A stretch of DNA of 64,000 nt from Panicum virgatum (GCF_016808335.1 NC_053138.1:53846951-53910950); one strand, 5' to 3'; shown: positions 22,001 through 35,700, counted from the stretch's first letter. Notes: generated by a model not told the origin, from the letters alone. Numbers and translations: made by a program.

Positions 22001-22748
22001 CATATATGGGCTCGCCGATCCCATCTAGGGGGAGGCCGCCGCCAACGCCGCTCCTCCGCTCCATCGGGATCCGCTACTAGATCTGCCAGGCACCAACCCT
22101 GAGGCCTGATCCGCGAGCCTTGAGGCTGGATCCAGCCTCCATGCTGGCGAGCTCACCCGCGCCACCCTTGCCATGGAGACACTGTCGTCCTCGTCGTTGC
22201 TGGGTCTGCCCTGCCGGCCGCCGCAGATCTGCCCCCTCCCCCGGCCTTGGCCTCGGCCATGCCCGCGCCGTGCGCCATGACGGAGAAAGGGGCACTGCTG
22301 GCGGAGGGAGGAGGTGCGGCCGGCGTCCCCGGGGGCCGGCATCGGGCGCGGCGGCGGTGGGCATTGGGCGCACGTGTGGAGAGAGAGAGGGAGAGAGAGA
22401 GAGAAGGGGTGCAGCTGGGACTGGGAGAGGGAGGAGGTAGAGTTAGGGTTTACTTGTTTATATACTCCTCCTCAGTAATTGGACTCATGTGGGCCTGCCT
22501 GAGCTTGGTTTATTAACCGAGGCAGACCTTTATAAGTGGCCCATTTCCAAAAATAATATTTTTAACCGAGGCGATCAATTTAGTGGTGACCACCTCGGTT
22601 AATAGGTTTTGTGAGATGATTTTTTAACTACCTCAGTTAATAAGAAATGATCACCTTGGTTAACTAATACCATTAACCGAGGCGGTCGAAGCTCCTGCCC
22701 GTCTCGGATGTGTTTAAAAAAAGTCGCGGTAAATCATTTTTTATAGTG
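22001..22748. mobile_element. Right end of a second CACTA transposon
   Basis: It ends AAATCATTTTTTATAGTG at 22748 (reverse complement starts CACTATAAAAAATG). Before it are TTAACCGAGGCG / CCTCGGTTAA repeats in both orientations (22515-22690), as in CACTA subterminal regions. The GC-rich stretch 22030-22440 ahead of the repeats gives frames without known domains and may be captured host DNA. The left border is not visible. Confidence 0.7.
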
Positions 22749-23815
22749 TCTTTTATGTCCTTTTACTCCTTTTCTAGGCCGCCGGCCCATCTGTTTTTCT
22801 TTTTCTTCTTTCTCTCCGATGTCTCCATTTTTCTCGTGAATTTTATGACCCATCGGCCCGCTCTTTCCCCGTCTTTTTTTTTCCTATCGGCCTGACCACC
22901 TTCCCCTTCTGGCCCAAGTCGGCCTACCCGGCGCCCCTTTCTCCTTTCCTCTATCCGTCACTAACAGGCGGCCCCCGCCCGTCAGCACCTCCTTCTTGGT
23001 TCCCGCACTTGGGGTTGGAGGGCACAATGTGGTTGTTGCTCGCAGGAGTGCCAACGAACTTGGTTCCCGCACGCCACTGGTCCTGCGTTCCCACACCTCA
23101 CCAAAACGATGACATGGCCATCTGAGTAAAGTAAGATATTTGGGGAACACAATATTGCTGTTTGAAGTCCAGAAAAGAAGTGTGAAGGCATTCAAACTAG
23201 AAGTTTGAAAGATGAAAATTCCTCTCTGAAACTCAGAAATTTTCATTTAAGGTAGGAAAAGGACCGATATTCAGAAGGAGCAAAAACCTTTGATTTTTTG
23301 AACATGAGTTGAATCCAAGAATTATGGCTGGGTATACTCTCTACAATTTTGATTCAGAGCTCAGGCTTAGTTTGTGTTTGAAATTTGGAGAAAATTCAAC
23401 TCAAACTTTAAGGTTTAGAGGAAGAAGAGAAAAGTAAGGCAGAGCCCAGCTGAGCACATGCCGCTGCCACACCGCCGATCACTGAGCGGGAGTTTTTGTA
23501 TGTGCCAGAAGCTACTAGCCAAAAGCTACTAGCCAGAGAGGAGCTCGACGCCAAAAGCAGAGGGAAGAAAGGACCGATTGCCGGATCTGTCGATGACTGA
23601 GTTGTGCCGCACAACATGCCTTGACTGGATTCGCGGCTAAGTATGTAGCGCGACTCAGTTTGTCCAGATCAACAATGCGACTGCGCACGTGCAAGCGTGG
23701 CATGCTGGTCACGTCAAAATATATGGCGCGATCATTTAGGAAGTTGCGCCACATGAGTTTCGTCTAACCATAAGGGCTAATAACCGAAAATTTAATTCCA
23801 GAGAGGTTATATAAA
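22749..23815. other. Intergenic DNA without a supported gene
   Basis: Pyrimidine-rich at first (poly-T runs, 22749-22900), then mixed. The short frames have no recognisable content. Confidence 0.4.
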
Positions 23816-23925
23816 ATTTAGAAGGATTACAATAAAAATATTTGACCGTATGAAGGTGCAAGAAGGCTAAAAACAAGGTAATGGACTCTTTGAATGTGCA
23901 CAATGAATCTCTGCAGTCCACTTAT
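23816..23925 (+). pseudogene. LINE reverse transcriptase fragment, left of the CACTA insertion
   Basis: In the + strand the frame reads CKKAKNKVMDSLNVHNESLQ and two more codons up to the CACTA border. After the CACTA, once the TAT duplication is removed, it goes straight on with the Tyr-Leu-Gly-Met that follows this point in plant L1-type LINE proteins. The frame is broken further upstream and the 5' border is unclear. Confidence 0.65.
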
Positions 23926-24170
23926 CACTACTAGAAAATGGGCCTTGGGCACCGGCTGAGAAAGGCCAAAGGCACCGGTTTCCCAACCGGTGCCCCGCAA
24001 CCGCGACCATTGGCCTCGACTTAAGACACCGAGTTTTTCAATCGGTGCCTTAGGCTTCCATTGGTACCGGTTGGAAATACCAATCGGTACCAAAGAGGCT
24101 GCACGCTGACGTAAGGTGGCAGCCCCTTTGGTACCGGTTGGTATTTCTAACCGGTACCAATGACCTTTTC
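23926..24170. repeat. CACTA left terminal and subterminal repeats
   Basis: The terminal CACTACTAGAAAA is followed by GGCACCGG, AACCGGTGCC and GGTACCGGTTGG units in direct and inverted order, the presumed transposase binding sites. Confidence 0.85.
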
Positions 24171-24679
24171 CTTTTTTTTCCCAAATCCAATTTTGTTTGT
24201 TATATTTATTACTGTTTATTCTTTTATAATTGCTAAACACACTCAAGCTCTACAGTACTCTACGTTCATTGGTTGTTCGTGTTTGTTTTCAGAGAATATT
24301 TGAAACTAACTAAAAGTGAAATGCGAGCATATAATTAAGCTAATTAGATGAACTAATATATTTACAAATTTACAAACATCAAGGCATAATGTTTAAAAAT
24401 ATTTACAAATGTACAAGTCATGTTAGCCGTCCAACTACTAGTCCCCTCAGGATGTCGATGGAAGTCCTCTATAGATGTGACCGTCGTGGTAGAACTCGCC
24501 TCTAGGATCCAAGATCTCGTTCAAAATGAATCCAGCGAGCTGCTCGCACACGGTGTTGATCCGATCAGTAGAGTAACATTCATCCCCCATTTGAGACATC
24601 TATCATTTAGGAAAAAAGCATTAACATTATGTGCGTTAGTACAATTATGAAAATATACTAGTGAACGGTTTGGACGTAC

Positions 24680-27600
24680 TCTCGTTTCTTCATCAGTAGC
24701 CTTCCCGCATGGAGTCATGATGTGCAAGTAGTCGCATACGTAGTACCCGCACCAATCAGTTCCTTGTTGTTGTCTCGCACACTTAAGAAGAAACAAATAA
24801 ATTACTCAATTTAGAACAATTTGGGATTATATACTTAACTAGACAAATCTTTATGAATGAACATACCGGATAATCCATGTTAACGTTCAGTTCGGGCCTC
24901 CATTGACCACATCCTTTGTTATTTTTCACAAAAATTTTTCAAACCCTGCGCTCAAAGTTAAGTTTGATATTCAGGAATTGTTATTAACAGAAAAAGGATT
25001 TGATTGTGCAAACTGAACTTACCTGTTCAAGGGGTCTATGATATGTTGGATTGCGGACTTTGGATTTCTCATTGAGTCAAAGACTATAAGATTGCCGGTC
25101 TCTACAGAAAGTATGAGTAAAATCCAATGATAACTGCAGATATAGATAGGATATATACATAAATGTATTAGACAACTTAGTATTTATTTAGTAATATAAC
25201 AGAGGTTTGAGTCGATCAAGTCTTACCCAAAGTTGTATGGTATGAATATATAGGATTTGTAACTTTGCCTAGTCAACGAATCGTACATGTTTTGGCACGT
25301 TTCCTTGTAACTTTCGTTGATCAATTTCTGGTTGACTAGCAAAGGAGACATGAAGCCGATCTGATGGTGTCATCCATGTTTTCGGCTTCTTTGGGTCTCC
25401 TGTCTAAACGATGCAATAGAAATTTTATAATGCACACATATAATTATGTTCTTGTTAACAAAAAGTATTAATGTATAGGTAAGTGATACTTACAAAACCC
25501 AAATGGTGATGATAGAGGCGTCGAGGGCTTGTCGATGGTAAATGTGATATAAATTTTGGAAGTACACCCAGAAGTCGTCCTCCCCGCGGAAGAAATCATG
25601 GTCACGATACTTGACTCCAAACATTTTCCCTTCATTTTTCGCCATTCGCAGGTACCATCTATGCAAATTGAGCATCTGCGTGCCTAGACTTTTCTCCTCT
25701 TCCTCAGTGACAAACAGTTTTCCATGCTGGAATGGAGTAATAGTGCGAGCGACAGGGATTTTTGCCTCCACATGCCCCGTTGCCTCCTCTAGCATTAATC
25801 TAGTTTCAGAAAGAAATATTGCGGCCTGTAGGTCCGCCTAGAGTTGTACGTCCGTCGGGTGTAGGAGTGGCAACCCTGGCACCCGGAGGGGCTCGCGTTC
25901 TTTTTGTTGTGTGCCAAGCTGAGGAATGGTCTTGCCACATTTTTTCTTCAGATTTCTCACCTTGTGTGCCTTTGTCAGAGTACGATCATAGTCCGAGGGT
26001 AAGCTTTTCGGTTTTGGTGGGTTGTCTAGGTTTGCGAGAACCTTTTTCCCTAGTTCTAGAGGTACCTTTTCCCTCGGCGGGGGGACTTTAGGCTTCAATT
26101 GTTCTTTTATATATCGAGCAGTCTCCTCTTCCAACTCCTCAGCGGTTTTCTCGTAGGTTAATTGTCTTTCGACTGTTTTCTGCTTCTTCTTTTAGGGTCC
26201 AGCCGCTGGGAGGGATGCTGTCTTTTTCTTTCCCTTTTCTGGTGCAGGAGGAGTTGGAGTACTCGTGGCCCTTTGCGCCGGCAGAGACGGTGGTTAAGGA
26301 GGTGGCAGTGGGGATGGCGGTGAGGTAGGCCGCGGAGACGGGCGATCAGTTTGCACGGGAGCCGTTGTGCTTGCAGTAAGTTTGATGTCGGCCTTGCGCC
26401 ATAGAATGACCCCGTGCAGTGCGTCTCCCAATGTCTTCTCTCCATCCCCTCCAACGAAGTCGAGCTCAAGATCCTCATTGTTTCCAACTATCTGCTCGAC
26501 TGTGATGGAGGTGTAGCCAGGGGGTATCGGCCTTCCATGAATTGTAGTAGAAGGATTCAGGGGCAGGGCTGACCCGTATGCGACATGAATGGATATATTT
26601 CTTGCTCGCACATGAAGCTCGCACGGTGTCGGCATGGTGACATCATCCACTGGATACCTCTGGTCATCTACCGCCGTTGACTCAATCTGGGGTTGCTTTT
26701 CTGCTTGTACGTCGGGTGCCGCTGTGGATGCACAACTGCTGTGTCGCTGAGAGGCCGGGCTTATCACAACATCCGGGTGCGACCCAGCAGTGCCCCTTCT
26801 GCTCAGAGCTAGCTGCACCGCCTCATTGACCCTGGCGTCCATCTGAGATTCCAAGGACGCAACCTTCTTGTTCATCTTTTCTTCTATGGCACGAAGTTTC
26901 TCTTCCTGTTCGGCTCTGCTCTTTCGGTGAGTCTTTTAAGAGGGATCTCCGGCCCAAGCAACTTTCCATGGGACCACGCCGATGCCGCGGGCTCGTCTAG
27001 GGTGTTCTGGATTCTTTAATGCCCTTGTCAGCTCATCATTCTCCCTTTGAGGATGGAATGTTCCTTGTTGAGTCTCATCTATTGCAGCGACTAGATCGCG
27101 AGACACTTCTTGCATATGCTCGGGCACAACCAAACTTCCATCCAACTGGTTTTGTGTCACGCCATTAGCAAATAACCACCACTTGGATCTATCTGGCCAA
27201 TCCCAAGTTGTCGGCCTGATGCCTCTATCCATAAGGTCCTGCTCCATCTTCTGCCATTTTTTAACTGACTTCTTGTACCCGGCAGCCCCAAGGTGGTGGC
27301 TGTACTTCTTATTTGCTGCATTCACCTTGGCTTGTTCGGATTTTTTTGGGCTTTCTCTGATAGTTTGTATTGTTTGAACTCCTCCCAGTATGGTTTAACC
27401 TGAGGAAGATCGTCCCAGTTCGGCTCCTTATCCTTCTTGATGTAATTGGTGTACAACTTCTTCTTGAAAGTTGCAAAGGCAAGGGCCATCTTTCTCAAGG
27501 CACATTTCTTCACAAGTTCTTGGTCAACTCCTTCAGAAAGAGTGAACATATCCTTGAGTTCTGCCCATAGCATTTCCTTCTGATGTGCAGGCACGGCGTG

Positions 27601-28097
27601 TTGCTGTTCTTCGGGTTTGGTCGTTTTCCATAGTCTTGTGGTGATCGGAATTCTTGCCCGAACAATAACCCCACATTGGTTGACAAATTTTGTGCTAGCA
27701 TCCTCTGGAGCACTTGGACAGCCCTCTGCGTCCACTTCTGTGACGACCTGTCTTCCCTCCATTTTCTTGGTTGACCGACGTCTCCCTTTTGACTGGCTCA
27801 ACGAAGTCGATGCGGAGGTCGACTAAATTACAGAAAAGATATGTTAATCCCAAAACTAATCTATCGAAGTCACAATGCATATAGTTTTAAGATTCGTACT
27901 GGAACATGCTGCTGTTGATTGGGCGGCGGCGCAAAGTCATTATCTTCTTCATCGGCACCTCCAGACATATTCAGGAACGAATCAGCTGTCCGAGCATCTT
28001 CTTCAGCGATTGGCAGGGTGGTGTTGGCCCTCGTAGATTCGTTTATTGTGTCCAACATGTATTGTCCGGTGGCCTGCTCATCACCGAAGGGGTCCAT
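24680..28097 (-). pseudogene. CACTA tnp1-like gene fused to a Ulp1 (C48) cysteine protease domain
   Basis: Inferred exons (minus strand): 28097-27900, 27822-25494, 25399-25227, 25133-25023, 24945-24867, 24781-24680, with GT/AG borders. Exon 2 carries the plant transposase-24 type region (around WDWPDRSKWWLFANG) and a later region typical of grass CACTA proteins. The last exons encode the protease: His in YHWILL (about 25125), Asp in VFDSMR (about 25075) and Gln/Cys in QQQGTDWCGYY (about 24760), so all catalytic positions are present. Breaks: one A missing in an A-run near 27340, stops at 26936, 26294 and 25838, a shift near 25378, and TGA at 24939-24941 where relatives have Trp. It presumably assisted transposition or cut SUMO-like tags; that role is inference. 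Confidence 0.8.
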
Positions 28098-28140
28098 CCT
28101 TAACTGAAACCGTAAAAATGTGTTAGAGTATGTGTCCATC

Positions 28141-29481
28141 TGAAAGGATCTTTAGATGCCTAGAGGGGGGTGAATAGGCAATCTGCAATTTAAAACACTT
28201 AACAAAAGGTCAGACACAGACCAACCCGGATACTCCGGGTATACGCCCGGATACTCCGGGTTTGGTGGTCCAGAGTATCCGTAGTTATATCCGGAGTCTC
28301 CGGGTATGAACAACCTAAAAGGAAACTGTAGAAATCTGAGTATGAAAAGTAGATCGAGCTAAAGTAAGAGTACCAGGGGTTCCTTAAGGTTGATATCCAA
28401 CAGAAATAATTCACTAGAAACTCGTGAGTGAGTAGATCGAGCTCAAACCCTAGAAATGAAGTCTCACAAGCAAATAGCAATGAAATCAAGTAAACTAACA
28501 CGAAGGAGACAAAGATTTGTTTCCCAAAGTTCACACCCGAAGGTGCTACGTCTCCATTGAGGAAGGATTCGAGAGACGGTGCTCAAGAACCCCTATGCTC
28601 CTCTTCCAAGGGTGAGATCACCTCTCAAGCCCAAGGTTACTTACTATGGATTCGTCGGCGAGGAATGGAGCTTACAAACTTCTTGTGCAGCTCACAATCT
28701 TGATTGAGCAATCACAAGCACGCCTAGCCGTCTAGGAGCACAAGGCTCCAAGAGTAACAAACTTGAATCCACGGGCTTGACCAAAACCAAGTGCTCAAGA
28801 GATGGAAATGAGGCTCACTAGCACTAATCCTTGCCCTTGCTTGCTTCTCACTCAAATCCCTCAAGGAATCACTCAAGAAAGGAGAAAGGGGAGTGAGAGA
28901 GCTCTTTCTTGGCTTAGGTTTGAGTTTAGCTCGTCAAAGTGGCAAGAGGGAGGGCTGAAGGGGTATGGAGGGGGTATTTATAGTCTTCAGCTCAAAAATA
29001 GCCGTTGGGCGAAAGGGTACCCGGAGACTCCGGGTATATGCCCGGAGACTCCGGGCAACACAGGTTTTTCAGCCCGAAAACAGCACCCGGACACTCCGGG
29101 CAATGGGGTCCGGAGTATCCGGCCCTATACCCGGAGTATCCGGGTAAGGCAGGGAAAAATTTCGGTTTTTGTTCTTTTGAGTTGTTTTGTGGCTCACAAG
29201 TGTTTGTATAGGTTCTCTTGAGCACAAGATTTAAATCGAAACCCTTGAACCAAGTCCCTCTTGATAGTACGGCGTTCCTATACTCAAATTTCAAATTTAA
29301 AATCTAATTTCTTAAGTAAACTTGAACTCCGCTTTTTCATTTCCTTTTTGAGGGTCGTATATCGTCACTTGATCCATTTATACAAATTCACCACCTGCAC
29401 ACATGCTCAATTACACGATTAAATGCACATGTGTTTTGTCATTAACCACCAAAACCCACTTAGGGGCCTAGATCACTTTCA
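28141..29481 (-). repeat. SIRE 3' LTR (1341 bp)
   Basis: TGAAAG at the left edge and CTTTCA at the right edge form the terminal inverted repeat. It holds motif clusters at 28225-28304 and 29020-29145. It is one 21-base motif unit longer than the matching cluster in the other LTR. Confidence 0.93.
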
Positions 29482-29483
29482 AT

Positions 29484-29495
29484 CTTCCCCTTTTT
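29484..29495 (-). other. SIRE polypurine tract
   Basis: On the minus strand AAAAAGGGGAAG directly precedes the 3' LTR start TGAAAGTGATC. Confidence 0.85.
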
Positions 29496-30107
29496 GGTGA
29501 TTGATGACAACCCACATGTAACTCATTTGATAATCATAAAGTGATAAACATCTAGCATATAAGAGCTCCCCCTAAATGTATGCCACGAACTTTGAATTTC
29601 AATTTTGACTTGATATGTCAACAATTGGCATATATATCAAGAGAGCCACAAAAGCTCTTATATGTTTTACAGTGGGGTGAACAGGTGAGTGCAAAGAAAA
29701 TGTGTGATGCATATGACATATTATTCACTCAAGAAAAGAGGTGTTCGACAGCAGAACCCGGAGATTCCGGGTGTAAGTCCGGAGACTCCGGTCAGGATCT
29801 CCGGAGAATCCGGCCGGTAGCCCGGAGTATCCGGCCCTTCTGAACCAGAACACAGAAAAATAGAAAATAGATAGTTCACAGCTCAAATATGTCGCATACT
29901 AGCAGAAATTCCTTAGAATAAACTCAAGTTCGACAGCTAAGCACAGAGTAGCACACATTACAAAGGTTCTCACACCACATAGTCCTTACAAACGACATAA
30001 GTTCGATACAAAGGCGAAACATGCCCAAATGAGTACATAAATGGCATTTTCACTCCCCCTTTGTCATCAAGTGCCAAAAAGGGAATGAAAAGAAGCAAGA
30101 AGTCCAT

Positions 30108-31822
30108 CTACTCATCATCTTCATCTTGGGCGGCATCCTCGGAGGTATCCTCATCTTCAACGGAGTCGGGGTGCTCACGGTAGCCTATGGGCTCATCTTC
30201 TTTGGTCTCCTCTTCCTCATCAAAGATCTCTTGGCCACTCGGAGGAGCCCGGCGTGAGGAAGAAGAAGCGGGGCGACGAGGAGAGTGGGCTTGGCGTCGA
30301 GCACGAGGAAGTGGAGCATGAGCAGCAGCAACAGCAGCCTCATCGGCGGCATCCCACTCAGCAAAAGGATCATCAAAGTCCGGGAGCTCGCGGTAAGAAT
30401 CCAAAGGAAGCCCCAAGTGACCCCGAATTTCATTGATCGACCTTGTGTTCTCATGAACATCTTGTGCAATGTTCCTGCACATTCCAAACAAGCTGCGGAG
30501 GGCCCTCTTCACAAAAGGAACATTCCAAACAAGCTGCGGAGGGCCCTCTTCACAGAAGATGGAGCAGGATCATGTCTTGGGTTTCTTGTTGCACCAGCAT
30601 GAGATGGAGGAGGAGGTGGTGCATCACCAGAGCGGGCACGCAGGTGAAGAGATTCATGCTTGACTGTCTTTGGAAATGTGACCTTTGTCACCCTCTCTAT
30701 CATGTACATGATGTATGGTGCTGCAGGAAGTGACTTCTTGGCCTCAATCATAGTCCTTCTTAGCTCATTCCAAATGAAGTCCATGGTGCAAAAATGTCTT
30801 CCACTTGGCAAAGTACGGGCTAGAAGATTCACTGCATAGTATCTAAGTGCCACGGAATCACCATCCTTTGCATCAATAGTGGCTCTAAAGAATTGATTCA
30901 TTGCATAGTATACCGGTAGGAGATGGTTTGCCTTTCCTTCTTGAGCACAAATAGGATTGTAGAGCAAGGTAGGTACTTGATATGGCTTGAGTTGTTCCTC
31001 AACATGAATGTGATCTCTTTTCTCATCCTCAGTGCCAAGTCCAAGTAACCTAGAGAATGTCATGTAATCCACTCCATACTTGGCTCCCTCGGTGGTCCAA
31101 TAGAATGCAATCTCCCTTTCATCATAGTACAAAGAAGAGTGAAATTGAGCTAGAATTTCCTCATTCCAATCATAGCGAAAACCCATGATATCATAAAGAC
31201 CCATCTCCTTGCACTTTTCCATAGCCTCATTAAAGAATGGATCCTTCATATTTTCATAGTATTTCCAATCCACGTACTTGCATGGAACAATGGGAGCACG
31301 AGACTTACGCATCACCACTGAGGAATAGAAGTCTTCATGAAGCTTGCACCAAAAGCGCCTCTCAAGACCTTCACTCTTGTCATATTTGTAGACTTCCTCC
31401 TTGCGTGCCTCCCTAAGTGCCACATCTTGCTTGTAGTAATTTCTTTCCATCTCAATAGCAAAGCCATGAACAATTCCAGGACGATGATGCCTTGGAACGC
31501 TTGGATAGTTGCGTTGCTCAGATGTGTATTCAACTCTCAAGCGAGGAGGGGTTTTAGGACAAATGTTATGAGCAATACCCTTGCTTGTTGGAGTTGGACG
31601 GGATGGAGGAGCTGCGGGTCGGCTTTGCATAATGTAAGGAGCTTTCCTTGGCTCTTTTCCTGCACTGCTCCCAGCGGGTTCTTTCCCCGCACGATGACGT
31701 GGATGCAACTCCCTTGGAGGATTTCGAGGGGCATCTTCCCTTTGAGTGTGAGGATCATGACGACTCTTTTGCCTTCTTTGTTCCGCATCCTCCAAGGATT
31801 CACCAGCACGTGGCCTCACCAT
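30108..31822 (-). pseudogene. SIRE additional 3' ORF (env-position protein), split by a tandem duplication
   Basis: The ATG at 31822 opens a 437-codon frame that ends at 30509. The rest (30512-30108) lies in another frame: it begins KRALRSLFGM, the text that ends the first frame, and finishes in an acidic Glu/Asp tail. The break is a direct duplication of at least 34 bases with a 41-base period (30480 and 30521), not a multiple of three. The middle part (Trp/Tyr-rich, such as WNEEILAQFHSSLYYDE) resembles the putative plant transposon protein domain in grass SIRE-like third ORFs. No signal peptide or membrane segment is visible, so an envelope role has no support here. Its function is unknown. 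Confidence 0.75.
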
Positions 31823-32719
31823 GCCTAAGGATGGATAAGAAAGATCAAGACCAAGCTGGATAGAATTGGGAAGAAAAAGATGTTTTGGTGGTGATCAAGT
31901 CCGGAGACTCCGGGTATATTCCCGGAGACTCCGGCCCATAGGGTCCGGAGTATCCGGGTGTATATCCGGAGTATCCGGATTCGAGCATCTAAAATCCTAA
32001 GATTCAAAAATCTAGAGATTTGACCATGGGATTTGAATGAAACTTGAGGCAAAGGTTCCTACACATGCTAGAAAGAGATGCCCTAAAGATCTTTCAAAGA
32101 AACCTACGGCATTGGGAGATCGGGAGATCCGAAGTTCAAAATACCTTTGAGACTATTGAGAGCGCGGGAACTTCAAATCCAAAGCCTCCCCAGAGTTTCC
32201 GGAGGGGAGGAGAGTCTTCCTTCAAAGATTGACGAGTTCTTGATGGTTAGAAGGGTGGAATCGCCCCTAGGGCGTGAGAGGGGAAGAGGAGAAGGGTGAG
32301 GGCGGCGTCGGCAGTGAAAAATGACTTGAAACCATTTGACCCCAACCCCCCGCGGTATATATAGTAAAACTTAATTACCCGGAGTATCCGGCCGCAGGGC
32401 CAGAGTATCCGGACGTTCCGGAGTATCCGGGCCCTGGGCCGGAGACTCCGGCTCCCCCTGAGACTGAGCAAAAAAAGTTCAAAAGAACTTGATCTAGATA
32501 GATTTGGTAGAGATAGATTTTGAAGATCTAATGGTGTGAGAGAAATTACTCAACTCGAGATCAGCCAACAATCAATCAAGGAGAACAATGATCTCAAGTG
32601 AGTAAAGTGAAGAACCAAGCCTTTTTATAGAACAAAAGTCACCCATTTTTGAAAGTTTTCAAGATCTTTTCATTTTGGAGAACCACTTAATCTAGGATCA
32701 CTCAAGTGCATGCAGTAAT
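31823..32719 (-). other. SIRE spacer between pol and the third ORF
   Basis: Non-coding. It contains motif clusters at 31900-31979 and 32379-32451 and could hold a promoter or splice site for the third ORF: TATATATAG at about 32355 reads as a TATA-like element on either strand. Confidence 0.5.
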
Positions 32720-35700
32720 TCAAGCTAGGTTATGAGAATCCAAGATGTTTAGTTCACTTCTCAAAGCACAAAACCTTGACTCATCTAGAGGCTTAGTAAA
32801 GATATCGGCAAGTTGCCCGTCGGTGCTTACATGTTGTAAAGCAATATCTCCCTTAGCCTCATGATCCCTTAAGAAGTGATGACGAATATCTATGTGCTTT
32901 GTTCGGGAGTGTTGTACCGGGTTGTTTGCTAACTTGATTGCACTCTCATTGTCACAAAATAGAGGAATTGCATCAAAATGACAACCAAAGTCACTCAACG
33001 TTTGTTTCATCCACAAGAGTTGTGCACAACACGCACCGGCGGCGACATACTCGGCCTCCGCCGTGGACAAAGCAACCGAATTTTGCTTCTTAGAGCTCCA
33101 AGCTACTAAAGACCGGCCAAGAAATTGACAAATCCCCGTAGTGCTCTTTCGATCCATTTTGCAACTGGCATAATCCGAATCGGAATAGCCAAGTAAGTCG
33201 AAAGATGAGCCCTTGGGATACCATAAACCAAGGTTAGGAGTGAAGACCAAATATCTTAGGATTCTCTTAACCGTCATCAAATGATATTCTTTCGGATTAG
33301 CTTGAAATCTTGCACACATGCACACACTAAGCATAATATCGGGCCTAGATGCACAAAGGTAAAGAAGGGATCCAATCATGGAGCGATATACCTTTTAATC
33401 CACGGCCTTTCCATCTTCATTGAGATCGAGATGCCCATTGGTTGGCATGGGAGTTTTGATGGGCTTGGCATTTTCCATGTCAAACTTCTTGAGCATATCC
33501 TTTAAGTACTTGGTTTGACTAATGAAAGTGCCATCCTTGAGTTGCTTGATTTGAAATCCGAGGAAGAAGGTCAACTCACCCATCATAGACATCTCAAATC
33601 TCTTTGTCATAATCCTACTAAAATCATCGCACCAAGTTTTGTTAGTAGAGCCAAATATAATGTCATCGACATATATTTGGCACACAAAGATATCTTTATC
33701 AACTTTGCGAGTGAAAAGAGTAGGATCGGCTTTGCCTATTTCAAAGCCTTTCCTTAAGAGAAAGTCCTTAAGGCATTCATACCATGCTCTAGGGGCTTGC
33801 TTGAGCCCATAGAGCGCCTTATGGAGCAAGTAGACGTGGTTTGGGAATTTTGGATCTTCAAAACCCGGTGGTTGCTCAACATAAACCAATTCGGAGATTG
33901 ATCCATTAAGGAAAGCACTCTTCACGTCCATTTGATATAGCTTGAAGTCATGGTGAGTAGCAAAGGCAAGCAAGATACGAATTGACTCAAGCCTAGCTAC
34001 GGGAACATAAGTCTCACCAAAATCCAAACCTTCAATTTGTGTGTAGCCTTGAGCAACCAACCTTGCTTTGTTTCTTGTTACCACGCCATGTTCATCTTGT
34101 TTGTTTCGAAAGACCCATTTGGTTCCAATGATATTTTGCTTGGGTCTTTCTACTAAGGACCAGACTTCATTCCGAGTGAAGTTGTTCAATTCCTCTTGCA
34201 TAGCCATCACCCAATCCGGATCATCCAATGCTTCTTCCACCTTAAGAGGTTCCAAGGAAGAAACAAACGAGTAATGTTCACAAAAAGTAGCCAAACGAGA
34301 TCGAGTGGTTACCCCTTTACTTATACTTCCAAGGATATTATCCACGGGATGATCCTTTTGAATTATGTGATAAACTCTTGGATGTGGAATGGAGGATTGA
34401 TGTTGGATTGGTTCAGCTTCTCTATCATCTTGAGACTGATCTTGATGTTGAGTTGATGCCTCGGCTTGAGTAGCCCGGATACTCCGGTATGGAGTCCGGA
34501 TACTCCGGTCAAGATGTCCGGAGTCTCCGGCTTCGTATCCGGAGTTTCCGGGTTTTGCAGCGGATGTAGAGGTAGATGGCCCTTGAAACATCAACTCATC
34601 ATCATTATCATTGTCCACTTGTTCTTGAGGCTTTATTTCACCAATCGCCAACTCCTTGATAGCTTGACTTGATGATTCTTCCATTCCTACAACATTATCA
34701 ACTTGCTCTCCTTGAGGGCCATTAGATTCATCAAATGTCACGTCACACGCTATTTCAACACAACCGGAGGTTTTGTTGAAAACACGATAGCCATGAGCAT
34801 TTGAGGCATAACCAAGAAGAAAACCTTCATCAACTTTAGGTGCAAACTTAGAGTTCTTGGGCTTCTTGTTAAGAATGAAGCACTTACTTCCAAAAACTCT
34901 AAAGTAAGACACATTAGGCTTTTTACCAAGTAGAAGCTCGTATGCCGTCTTGTTCAAGATCTTGTGAAGATACAGGCGGTTGATAGCATGACATGCCGTG
35001 TTGATTGCTTCCGCCCAAAATTGATCCGAGATCTTGTACTCATCAAGCATTGTTCTTGCGGCCTGGATGAGAGTTCTATTTTTCCTCTCAACAATTCCAT
35101 TTTGTTGAGGAGTGTATGGAACCGAGAACTCATGACCAATGCCCTCTTCATTTAGAAACTCTTCTACATTAGTGTTCTTGAATTCGGTGCCGTTGTCACT
35201 TCTCACTTTCTTGATCTTAGTCTCAAATTCATTTTGAGCTCTTTTTGCGAATTTCTTGAAAGTCTCTTGCACTTCACTTTTGTCTTGCAAAAAGAACACC
35301 CAAGTGAAACGAGAATAATCATCAACAATGACAAGACCATATTTGTTACCACCAATGCTAATGTACGCCACCGGGCCAAAGAGATCCATACGTAGAAGTT
35401 CAAATGGCTTGACGGTGGTGACGATGCTCTTTGATGGATGTGGAACACCAACTTGCTTCCCGGCTTGGCATGCACTACAAACACGATCTTTTTCAAAAGA
35501 AACATTTGTTAGTCCTAGGATGTGATCCCCCTTTAGAAGCTTGTTGAAATTTCTCATCCCTACGTGAGCTAGTCGGCGATGCCATAACCAATCCAAGCTA
35601 GACTTTGCTATCAAGCAAGCATCAAGTTGAGTCCTCTCTTGAGAAAAATCCACAAGATAGAGCTTTCCCTTGAGCACCCCCTTGAAAGCAACGGAGTCAT

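Noticed and set aside
28225..28304. CRISPR-like repeat array
   Set aside because: Spacers are short and conserved between copies, the host is a plant, and the units lie inside retrotransposon LTRs.
30509..31822. Retroviral-type envelope protein
   Set aside because: Position after pol fits, but no signal peptide, membrane segment or glycoprotein features can be seen.
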